From: Elysia marginata | Taxonomy: Eukaryota > Mollusca > Gastropoda > Plakobranchidae | DNA: 32,642 bases | NCBI GenBank assembly: GCA_019649035.1 | Contig: BMAT01008079.1 | Span: forward strand, 249,870-282,511 | Direction of reading: 5' to 3' | Shown: positions 1 through 8,881 of the stretch, one piece after another | How positions within the stretch are numbered: the first letter of the stretch is position 1 | How the letters are laid out: every line of letters starts with the position of its first letter | Made by a program: the position numbers and the translations under genes | The notes under the pieces: generated by a model | What the model was told of the DNA's origin: nothing | Databases searched by the model: none | What the model saw: only the letters and a program-made list of their open reading frames with translations

Positions 1-226
1 GTAGTAGTAGTAGTAGTAGTTAAATGGAAATCACGAAAAAAGAACAACAAAAAAGCCGTAACATACTTAGAACTGTGACCGCGACTATGTGGGAGTTTTA
101 TGAGCAAATGAAAAAACGTTAGCCGGCATATCAATCCTCGTACATCACTTGGGTACCGCTATAGGCATTCAAGCACAATTATGTCCAAACTAAAAACTTT
201 TTATTCGTTTCAAACTTGACCAACAG
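1..226 (+). other. Intron sequence upstream of P450 penultimate exon, with a short GTA repeat
   Basis: No coding signal is seen here. Positions 1-20 are a GTA trinucleotide microsatellite cut by the window edge. The stretch ends in CAACAG, the 3' splice site of the first P450 exon in the window. It is inferred to be intron of the P450 gene whose 5' exons are outside the window. Confidence 0.6.
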
Positions 227-423
227 TTTACTGCATCGAGTCAGTGAGCAGGTCACAGTGAGAGGCTACACAATACCTAAAGACACCATGGTCATACCCC
301 ACACGGACGCTGTCCACTTTGACGAGAAGATCTGGGGAGACCCGCACAACTTCAGACCAGAACGATTTCTCAATGACAAGGGAGAAGTGATACAGCCAGA
401 GCATTTCCTCGCATTTTCTCTAG
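227..423 (+). CDS. Cytochrome P450 (CYP2-clan-like), penultimate exon, partial gene
   Basis: This exon encodes the part of a P450 monooxygenase that runs from just before beta-sheet 1-4 to the start of the heme loop. The reading frame contains HRVSEQVTVRGYTIPKDTMV, then the PERF motif (NFRPERFL) near its middle, and ends in FAFSL-type residues FSL before a split Gly codon. P450s of this clan are heme-thiolate, ER-anchored enzymes that oxidise lipids, steroids or xenobiotics using NADPH-P450 reductase. The 5' boundary is AG at 225-226. The 3' boundary is G|GTATGG at 423/424, phase 1. This exon joins cleanly to 1327-1508. The position of the last intron, inside the heme loop just before the conserved Arg, is the one known for CYP2 genes. 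The N-terminal ~380 residues (membrane anchor, I-helix, ExxR) are outside the window, so subfamily and substrate cannot be called. Confidence 0.92.
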
Positions 424-1326
424 GTATGGCTGTATTTGTTGTCGCTGCCAACAATTCTGTATTGGGGATGAGATTAGAGCGCAAATTATCGTTCCTGTTG
501 GCAAACTCCTTCTTTGAAGTCACTTGCGTGCGGGCAAGAACGATAATTTTGTGCTCTGTTCTTTTATTCTTATGGGTGAATCAGAAATGAGCGAGAATTT
601 TTCAGATTTATCCTATGAACACCATGATTTCATCTCACAAAAAGAATTCAGTGGGAATGTTCATTACGGAAGAGTAGAAAATTTACTACTTCACACGATA
701 CATGTACATGATTGTATAGTAACTGTAATAATGAAATCTTTATTAGAAAAAAATAATTTAATTTCTTGCTTTAAAGTTCGAGAATGAGTAGGCCTACATG
801 TACGACATATTAGCTTGATAAGTGAGGATCGACTAAAGCTACACTATATAGCACTGGCTTCATAATACGATCCTCGCTCTGTTTCATAGTAATCCTAAAA
901 GTCAAAACACCCAAGCAGCACGAATGATTGTTGCCAGCTTTTTAAAGGAAAGAAACCCCAAAACATACCTGAAACTGATAATATCAAATGATTGAGGGAA
1001 ACCAAGATTAAGTTAAGCTGAATCACTTCGTGAGTTTCTAATTTCGTACTCTTACTAACTACTAACTTGCAGTTTTCCTTTAAAAAAAGAAATCCTTGAT
1101 AAAAAAAGTCACGTTTTCCGTATTAAGTTCTATAAATGTATCTATGTGTCGACAGTTAAATGTTTTCAATTGTCCTTTCTGAGAAAATATAAAAACAATT
1201 GGCAAACTTTTACGTGGTAATTAAAACTTTTACATTTTTCAACGCTACAATGCTCTAAGTTGAGCTGCTTAGAATTTACATTAATGTCCAGAACAAACAC
1301 CTGTATATTTGTTTTCTTTATTTTAG
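424..1326 (+). other. P450 last intron
   Basis: A GT-AG intron of 903 bp, GTATGG to TTTTAG. It is phase 1 and interrupts the Gly codon of the heme-binding loop. It is AT-rich and no element is recognised inside it. Confidence 0.85.
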
Positions 1327-1508
1327 GTCGTCGAATGTGTGTGGGTGAAGCTATTGCCAGGATGGAACTGTTTTTGTTTCTGGCGATGACCTTACAGAGA
1401 TTCAAGATAACTCCAGTCGACCCTGATCAACTTCCGCCTTTAACGGACACCATGGGACTGACATACCCGCCTACTGCCTTTGAAGTGAAATTTGTTGAAA
1501 GGCACTAG
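1327..1508 (+). CDS. Cytochrome P450 (CYP2-clan-like), terminal exon with heme-cysteine motif
   Basis: After splicing, the Gly codon is completed and the protein reads FSLGRRMCVGEAIARMELF. This matches the P450 heme-ligand signature FxxGxRxCxG, with the proximal Cys thiolate ligand and the following L-helix. The remainder (TLQRFKITP..., YPPTAFEVKFVERH) is the usual C-terminal beta-bulge and ends at TAG (1506-1508). The family-typical distance from heme Cys to stop supports an intact C-terminus. An AATAAA occurs at 1510-1515, almost on top of the stop, and another at 2255-2260; the second is a more plausible polyadenylation signal, but it lies beyond a MITE. The gene is convergent with the BTB-zinc-finger gene ending at 7559. 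No frameshift or missing key residue is seen in the visible part. Confidence 0.95.
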
Positions 1509-1995
1509 AAATAAATTTTACCTGGCTTTGATTTAAATATGATGCATAATCCTGTTTCTTGTGCATAGAGCTCGAGGAAAATATACTTGTACATATGTCC
1601 ATAGAAAAAGGAAATGTCTGCGATTGCTTCTGCTCCGTGCGTGATTTTTTAAAAAAATTTAAGTTCCTTTGTCCATCATCCAAACCACTTGTCCGTTTAG
1701 CTAGTGGCAGACACTCTCTTTGATTTGATGGGAAAAGTTTTCACTTAGTATAAATATTAAAATAATTGTAGATACATCATTTTCCTCTGGGCGGTTCGGC
1801 TTCAAACAAAACGAAAGGTTCTAGAGGTTAATTGAGAGCTGCGATCCGCAAGTCGAATGCCTTGAGCATTTTGAAACCCCCCACTTCAGTATCGGTATAT
1901 TTCACAGTATTTTAGAACTAACGAGAATAAGCTCAAACAAAGACAAGACGCATTCAAGGGAGACCCGCAGACGAGGAGGAGGTTACACTCAGAAT
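1509..1995. other. P450 3' flank, no recognised feature
   Basis: This is AT-rich sequence, probably 3' UTR and flank of the P450. No long open frame with protein-like composition is seen on either strand. Confidence 0.5.
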
Positions 1996-2151
1996 TACAG
2001 CAGAGTCCATTTAACTCGAACTCTCTTGACCCGAATCTGTTGTAGGATCCCACTTAATATTTTTTCTTTGTCAATATCCTTAACTTGAAGTTCTGATATT
2101 TCGAACTGAAATTGCTGTTCCCAAGCACTTCGACTTAAGCGGACTGCACTG
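1996..2151. mobile_element. pogo/Tigger-like MITE, about 155 bp
   Basis: The ends are imperfect terminal inverted repeats: CAGCAGAGTCCATTTAACTC at the left, and the reverse complement of the right end reads CAGTGCAGTCCGCTTAAGTC. About 17 of 23 positions match. A TA precedes the left end. Repeated (T)TAA.TCGAA blocks inside are typical of short non-autonomous pogo/Tigger-type elements. No transposase frame is present. The right-hand TA duplication is not preserved, so the element is old. Family assignment is from resemblance only. Confidence 0.6.
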
Positions 2152-2520
2152 CGTGTTTTAAGGATAGTTTTGACTTTGTCCTTAAACACATTAATGTCAT
2201 ATAGTGGGGATAAAGATGACCTTATGTGTTGTGCATTCAGTAAATATTGCATTAAATAAAAGCCTAGGTTTTTTTTTTATTTCCCTCCCATTTAACTGAC
2301 CAAGCATTCGTTAGAAATATTTGAAGTCTCAGCCCAACTTATCACAAAACTACAACTTTCTAATTTTTGGGTTGTTTTTTTTCTGACAGTTGGAGACCCT
2401 TTAAATATTCTCCACTTCTTAAATTTTCTGAGAATACCTACACCTGAGTCGGGTACAGAACAATGCACCTACCAAGCCACAGTGTAGTCTTCATACTTAG
2501 CTAAACTCCTAATAGTAATG
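2152..2520. other. Intergenic, no recognised feature
   Basis: AT-rich spacer between a MITE and a SINE. It contains poly-T runs (e.g. near 2270) and an AATAAA at 2255-2260. Nothing coding is seen. Confidence 0.5.
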
Positions 2521-2760
2521 TGGGCCAGTGGGGCTCAGTAGTTAGCGCGCCCGTCTCGTGATCCGGCCGTTCTGCGTTCGATTCCCAACTAGGACTCATG
2601 TTGGAACTGTCTTAAAAGAGTCACTTATCCACACTCTCCAAAACCCACCTTCCTGTATAATTTGTACTTGGTTAATGGCAGTGCTTGGAATTTTCAGAAA
2701 ATGTCAGTACTTCATCGCCAAACAGACAGCCGTACTGTAAATGTAATGCTCTGAATTATT
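2521..2760 (+). mobile_element. tRNA-derived SINE
   Basis: The head resembles a tRNA gene: an A-box-like GGGCTCAGTAGTTAGCGCG at about 2531 and a B-box-like GCGTTCGATTCCC at about 2574, spaced as in an internal RNA polymerase III promoter. An unrelated body of ~150 bp follows, with AATGGCAGTGCTTGG and GCCAAACAGACAGCC, and ends in an AT-rich tail. The head does not fold into a clean cloverleaf and is fused to a body, so this is a SINE and not a functional tRNA gene. The 3' end is approximate. Confidence 0.7.
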
Positions 2761-3562
2761 ATGAGTTTACATTATTAACCTGCTGGGGGAAATATGTAAT
2801 GTCTTGTGACTGCCCTCGCGGTAGAAGACTAGAACCATTTTACCCTGTAATTTGATACTCATACTAGCCTTTGGATGTGATTTCTCATGAGCTAATGTTA
2901 GGTAGCATTCTTTTATACCACCTGTTGAGTAGTTTTCGTGTTTGTCACTGGTTTGCTTTGCTATGTAAGTTATAGAAGTCATCAAAACTTGGATAAAGAA
3001 TTTTTTTTCAAAGCGGTCGTTCTCGTTGATATTTAATGCCAGTAAGTTTTTATTTTTGTATTGAATGAAAAGAAAGGAATATTGCTCTACTTGTTCTCTT
3101 AGACCTACATGTGCGTGATCTTGAAGTATTTTAATCTTAACTGCAAAGTGGGTCATATAAGAAGATTAAACTGATCTCAGATACTCTGGAAAAACATGTG
3201 TGTTTATTACACTTCAACTTCTTGTTCTGTTATGAGTTGACTCAAGTATTTCAGTTTTTTTTATTAACTTTCTTAACATTTCAAAATAGGTTTCAGTGAT
3301 TCTCTGTTTTCTATTTCAAAATCTCAGGGCAGCGTACAGTATATTATTAAATCACAAATAAAAATCTAGATACAATGAAGAAAAGGGCTTTTAAAAATCT
3401 TGCACAGTTGAATTTGATAGTCAAAATGTAGTTTAAACAAAATCAGTTCTGACCATGCGCTAAATAATAGAAAAAAAAACCTTATAGAAAACTTGGATTT
3501 TTTTGTTCCACTCTGACTGCCGGCATGTTAAACTGTAGTTACTTTACTGATAACACACAACA

Positions 3563-3602
3563 TGTCTCACGTCCAGGGTGAATGAATGAGTCAGATGTCT
3601 CA
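3563..3602 (+). repeat. Copy 1 of a dispersed CCAGGGTGAATGA..GTCAGAT repeat
   Basis: Reads TGTCTCACGTCCAGGGTGAA followed by TGAATGAGTCAGAT. A close inverted copy lies at 5949-5985 and a diverged direct copy at 5731-5768. It contains TGAGTCA, an AP-1-type palindrome, by chance or otherwise. Confidence 0.55.
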
Positions 3603-5730
3603 ATATCCACCTTGAAAAGCGTTGCTGTTAAGAACAAGACATTTTTCTACGCCTCCAAAAGACCACAATTTAAAACATTTATCAATATTTTGAGGGAAGA
3701 TGTTAAAAATTTTGTTGATTTCAAATAAACAGAAAAAGTAGACGTTTTATCGGCATTCTCTAAAAAAGGAAGTTCTGATTAATGACTTATTAACCCCGGA
3801 CACAAGATATTTCCCTCAAGATTTTACACGATAAACAAATTGAAACAAAGAAACGATTTATATTAAAAGTTTTACCAATACAGAAAAAAGTGGTAGGTAT
3901 GTGCAACACAGGTTTTTAAAAAAGTTGGTTCCTTTATTGACTCTGCTATTGCCAGAAACTGCATAGGAAAGTTCAACACAGATTTTTACAAAAAAAATTT
4001 GGACATAAATATGCAATTACAAAAGAACCGGAGCACATGATAACACTACATTGAAAAAAAATTATGCTATGCATTTGTATACTAATCCTTATGTTACTTT
4101 TAAGCCAGAAAGCTTTATAAACAATACACAAAAAATGTCAACATAACATAATGTTCATATTATAATATAAATTGTGATCCTGGGTGGTTATGAGATGTGT
4201 ACTGCTCCCACAAATTGTTCAAAAAACTACCACTGAAAGTTCAAAACTGATCTAAAAGGCTGGTGGGTGACTTTTGAAAAAGACACTGAGCAGTTTTTTT
4301 TCCTCTTGACAAAGGCTTACATTGATTTTGTATCTTCCAATCAAGTTCACACACAGGGTATAACAAGGATATCTAAACAAAACTTTATCAGTTGACAGCC
4401 ACAAATATCTATACCCTAAATTCATGTAAAGTTTTTTTCTGATTTTATAATTCTCAGCTTGTCCTAAAAATCTCACATTTCAAAGTAAGTTATCCAATGG
4501 ACAGATCACATCAATTCTAACAGACAAGAAAAAACAAGGCGTAGCCGTTTTTTAGTGTTTCTATTTCTACAGCTTTGGAGACAATGGACATAGTCACCTC
4601 TCAGCCGACAATTTGAAAGAGGTGAATATGCTGAAACATTTGACCAGATAACAGTTAAATTCAATTGAAGAAATTTTAAACTAAAGAAAACAGAACTTCA
4701 GATTCTTCAGCAGGAAAATAATTCTTAATAATAAATAACCTTGTTATATATGAAGGCTAATATGATGATCCATACTGAGTGAACTAGAAGCAAAACATTT
4801 TATTTCCATTGGAATTCAGAACAGCCCCTGGGAGTAACAGTTATTGGAAAAATACTTTGATGAGACCTAAAAGCTCAGTGAAAAAAAAAAGAATTCAGTT
4901 TTTGGGTTTCCTCACTCTGAAACTGATGTGCATTTTCATTGTCTGGAAACTTCTTATTTTTTTACATTTCAAACTGTAAACTTTCAGCAAGAAAATTGAA
5001 AACGCTGTTAGGGCAAAACATGATGGACTTTTTTTTGTTTTACAAGTAAGGTGAAGAAAAAGGAAAATTTTGATGATATCTGTAGAACAAAATTAAACTT
5101 ACACCTAAGTAAAATTTTGAGTGAGCGATAGTGTAGGCATGGTTTGATGACAATGTGAATATCTGTAACCTGCCAAATTATTGCAGATAAAACAAGCTTT
5201 CCAGATTTAATAAATTTTTCTACTTTTAAAATAAAGAAAACAGCTGTGTACGTAAAGTAATATATATAGAAGAATATCTACAATAATCCTTTTATCTAAC
5301 ACACACTAAAAAAGACTAATTTAAAAAACAGTTCAAAATAGAATAAACTAGTGAAGTCTTGAAGTTGATCTAGTTTGTTCGTTTGCTGTTTTTTTTTCAA
5401 CCAGATATGTCTTGTAATCGGTACAAATGAACCCGATTTTGCTATTGAAGATTACAAGGAATTTACCATGACATTTTTAACAACACTTTGTTCTAGGCTT
5501 CCAAAAGTTGGAAATTACATTAAAATATCAGAATTTTGTGAAAGGATTTGGGAATTGTTTTTATTTAGACTTTAGAGTAAACGATAAAAATAAATCTACC
5601 TGTAAAAAGGGTTTTCTGAGATTAAAATTTCTCACATTTAATTTAAATTACTCCACTTTTGGGGACAAACACACTATCAGCAACAGCTCGATCTGGTTAA
5701 TGCAAATGTAAAAACTCTATGTCTAAATGT

Positions 5731-5768
5731 CTTCCAACCAGGATGAATCAATCAGAAGTCAGAAATCT
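5731..5768 (+). repeat. Copy 2 (direct, diverged) of the same repeat
   Basis: Reads CCAGGATGAATCAATCAGAA then GTCAGAAATCT. It aligns to the 3563 copy with a few substitutions and a short indel. Confidence 0.4.
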
Positions 5769-5948
5769 TTCTTTAAAGAAAATGCCTCATAAAAGTCAAC
5801 AATTCCTTCTTATTCTTTACATTTTAAATCACCAAAAATTAAATAGTTTTCCATAAAAATCTGATAACTTCATGAAATTTTCTATGTTTTAAAGCTCTGA
5901 AAAAATCATCTCTTTTATAAGCAACAAAGCTTTGGAAAGTTAAATATG

Positions 5949-5985
5949 CATGATCTGACTCATTCACCCTGGGCGTAAGACAAAC
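5949..5985 (-). repeat. Copy 3 (inverted) of the same repeat
   Basis: On the minus strand it reads TGTCTTACGCCCAGGGTGAA then TGAGTCAGAT. This matches the 3563 copy except for two substitutions and a 4-bp ATGA difference. Confidence 0.55.
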
Positions 5986-7558
5986 AGGCCTATGGTTTGT
6001 CAGCATGTAGATTTAGAATAAACAATTCGAGGAGCATCTGGATTAGAACCCAATGTTAGGAATCTTTAAAAAACTTTATAAATATTATGTGCATACAACT
6101 ACAAGTAACAGTTTGAAAGACACTGGTTTTGCGTGATAAAAAGTACTGCATATTTTTGCATATATTTGTATCTGATATACATGCCTTCAGGGTTCTCCAG
6201 GTATATATATAAGGTGAATTTGTAAAAACTTTATCTTGCCATAATTACTTAATGAACCTTTTCAAGTTAGTCTAAAATAGCACCGAAAACCAATTCCTGC
6301 ATAATAATTAATTAAATGTAAAAAGAGTAAAGAGACAAGTTTTGAGAGTCTCAGGAATTTAGTAAACAGAATAAAATAGACCCAGTATTTTCTCAAAGAG
6401 CCCTATAAGTTCCTGACTAACACAAATTACTTTTGTCAAGTAAAACTTAACATTTGAAAGGTTCAGTAAACAAAATAAGACATATCCATTTCAAATATTT
6501 TTCAAAATTTGTATTCTCTATTTATTTTCTACCTTGTCTATCAAATGAACACCATGATAAAGCTGCTATAGTTAATTATTCCAAGTCAAGTGTTTTGACT
6601 AAAACAGCTGTCAAAACAAGGAAAAACGGTGCTTTTACTTATTGTTCAAATAGAAATCTTACATATCAAGGTGAAAATGCAGATTGTCCAGTTTTGCCCA
6701 AACCCATGTGTTTTCTGCCTTGCAAAGTGATGCTCAATCTTTCTATTTATCCTTTTGTCCATTTCCTCCGTTACTTGTTTGTAAGTCCCTTGTGTCATCA
6801 GCTGTTTTGAACTCCGAGTTAACCGTCGCCTCTTCTTCCAACAAATTCTGACTCACTAGATCTCTCTGATCAGATGTGTTCACCATATCTTAATTTTCCT
6901 GCGTTTGCTGCGTCTGCTGAGGACAACTGGCGGAGACCAGCTGGACACACTGCTGGACACGTTTCTCCTCACCAGTCTGCAGGCTAGCATTGTCCACGGT
7001 GCCTGGAATGTTTTAGATGGAAGGGACGGAGGGCGGAGGGCAGATATGTATAATGCAGCATCAAGTTTTGAAACATCTTTTGAACACATTGTTTAAACTC
7101 GTTTCCTTTTCCTATAGAGAAAGGAGAGATAAATCCCCCTTTTCTTTAAAAAAAATGCAAAATTGCACTGTTGACAAAAATTGGAAGGGAAGAAAATTTG
7201 TTGGGTTTTTTTTATAAATTTTTCATGCAAGGGAGATTTGATGGATTTTTTTAAGGAACCTGAAAACTGAGAAATTGCCTGGCATCATATTAATCTGAAT
7301 TTTATGGATGGAAAAGGTATTCTTTGGTTTATAATAATAGGTAAACTAAGTGGGAATAAAACTTTTCCCAATGATATAATTCCCAACCATTGACTGATTT
7401 GAACAGGTCGTAGGAAACATATTTTAAATGATCCCATAAAAGTTTGTATATCAAAGCTAAAAAGTAGATTTATCATTGAGCCGCATACAAAAAGTTTGAT
7501 ATTGTTTTGGAAAAACAAAATGTGAAAAAACAAAAACAAACAAAAATACATGATTGCT

Positions 7559-8881
7559 TCACATCATCAAACTGTTACCCGAGTGTTGCGTACCAGAAGC
7601 CATGGAAACTGCAACAGGTGTCACCACTGGTACTAGACTGGAGCTGACCATATCCTGTAGCACACACTGCGATTCCATGAGATTTGTCTGCACTGGCACA
7701 TTAGTCAAGCCTGAGGCAGCAGCAGGCATCCCTCCACTCCCCGGCCCGACAAACTGAACTATCTGAGACAAATCATTCTGAGCCCTGACACCCAGGCTAC
7801 TCCCTAGAACCACGGGCGTGTCAGCCGCCACGACTTGAATGACCTGAGAAGTGTCTGCAATCAAAGGCATTTGCTGCATCTCTGCAGACGTCATGGTCTG
7901 TAGGACTTGCGCAGGGTCTGAGATGGTCAACATGTTGCCAATGTCGGTACCGGACAGCAATTGTAGATTTCCCACAGCTGTGGACAGATTGTGAAATAAC
8001 GGTTGCTGAATCTCAAACAAGCCAGAACCGTCGCCACCGCAGTCTGATGAGATGAACAGCTGGACAGTGGGGAACTGTATCTGTTGAGAGGCTGAGATGG
8101 TTTGCTGACTCTGATCGGATACCACGGAGTTCGCTAAAGGGATGATGAAAGACTGGGTGGGCTGTGCCTCCGCTGATGAAGATGACGGCAGTGGAAGAGA
8201 ATGTTGGTGAGAACCTTGAGAAGACGCAGAGCCATCCTCTGACGTGGCTGAAGTGATGGCCACACTTTGGACCACATCCCCAAAAGCTGTGGTCACACTT
8301 GATGAAGTAGATAAGATAGCAGGAGAGCAGGACTTCTGAACAGCCTCGGTAGTTGGGGTAACCTCTTCAGTACAACTGCTTACTGTACTTCTACTAATCT
8401 TGGAGTCTGCAGTATGAGGCAGAGGTTTTTGATGGATTGAAGGATTACTTTCTAAAACCTGAGCTAGTTTCTTCCCCTGCGTTTCCATCTTTACCTCACC
8501 ATTTGCAACAACAGGTGCCGGGATCAGCTGAAAAGTTGGTTCGGATAGAGAGGAAAGTGGTGCCGTGAGGAGGCGTTTAATATATGACTCTTGCGCAGGT
8601 TTTGAGAGTTCAGTGCTGCTGGTAGAAGAGCTAACTGTCAGTGCACCTTGAGCCGTACTCTGCATCTTCAGGACAGAACTGCTAGAAGACGTCGCTGGCT
8701 CTTCACAAAGACTTAATACTGCAGAAATACTCAAGGACTTTTCCGGCTTTTCATAAACACTACTGTCTGCTTTTGGCTCTTTTGCTTTTGATTTTGCTCG
8801 CCTTCTTTTCTTTCCATCCTGGCTTGGCTGATTAGAAGCTTTTTTCTTGTCTGCCATAACAGGCAGTTCACCTTTCTTTAC
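7559..8881 (-). CDS. BTB-ZF gene, terminal exon: Ser/Gln/Val-rich C-terminal region
   Basis: 440 codons plus TGA (7559-7561). The exon begins after the acceptor TATCTCCCAG (8882-8891 on the plus strand) with VKKGELPVMADKKKAS. A basic cluster follows (KKRRRAKSKAKEPK, a likely nuclear-localisation signal), then a long Ser/Thr-rich segment, then a Gln/Val/Leu-rich segment (QIQFPTVQLFISSD, QVLQTMTSAEMQQM, QVIQVVAADTPVVLG). The last part resembles glutamine/hydrophobic activation regions of the Sp1 type in composition only. No zinc fingers are present. The stop is followed by AT-rich sequence with no further open frame. Confidence 0.85.
   Translation of the reverse strand, partial: VKKGELPVMADKKKASNQPSQDGKKRRRAKSKAKEPKADSSVYEKPEKSLSISAVLSLCEEPATSSSSSVLKMQSTAQGALTVSSSTSSTELSKPAQESYIKRLLTAPLSSLSEPTFQLIPAPVVANGEVKMETQGKKLAQVLESNPSIHQKPLPHTADSKISRSTVSSCTEEVTPTTEAVQKSCSPAILSTSSSVTTAFGDVVQSVAITSATSEDGSASSQGSHQHSLPLPSSSSAEAQPTQSFIIPLANSVVSDQSQQTISASQQIQFPTVQLFISSDCGGDGSGLFEIQQPLFHNLSTAVGNLQLLSGTDIGNMLTISDPAQVLQTMTSAEMQQMPLIADTSQVIQVVAADTPVVLGSSLGVRAQNDLSQIVQFVGPGSGGMPAAASGLTNVPVQTNLMESQCVLQDMVSSSLVPVVTPVAVSMASGTQHSGNSLMM

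Larger units (their letters stand above)
2771..7558. other. Long AT-rich convergent interval between P450 and BTB-zinc-finger gene
   Basis: No protein-like open frame was found on either strand. The right part (roughly 6500-7558) probably holds the 3' UTR of the minus-strand BTB-zinc-finger gene. A minus-strand AATAAA (TTTATT at 6521-6526) would give a ~1-kb 3' UTR, but there is no further support. Within the interval are three copies of a short repeat (3563-3602, 5731-5768, 5949-5985) and a near-duplication CAACACAG(G/A)TTTTTA at about 3904 and 3974. Confidence 0.5.

Noticed and set aside
2529..2603. Possible functional tRNA gene
   Set aside because: Pol III A and B boxes are present, but the stems do not form a clean cloverleaf and a SINE body is attached.
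6454..6810. 118-codon open frame on the plus strand
   Set aside because: It begins at a TTG, has AT-biased composition, no recognised motif and no splice or promoter context; it lies in probable 3' flank of the minus-strand gene.
7554..7757. Plus-strand open frames opposite the BTB-ZF exons (also at 14101-14700, 15858-16439, 17877-18083, 18964-19176 and 19799-20020)
   Set aside because: They are antisense shadows of long minus-strand coding exons.
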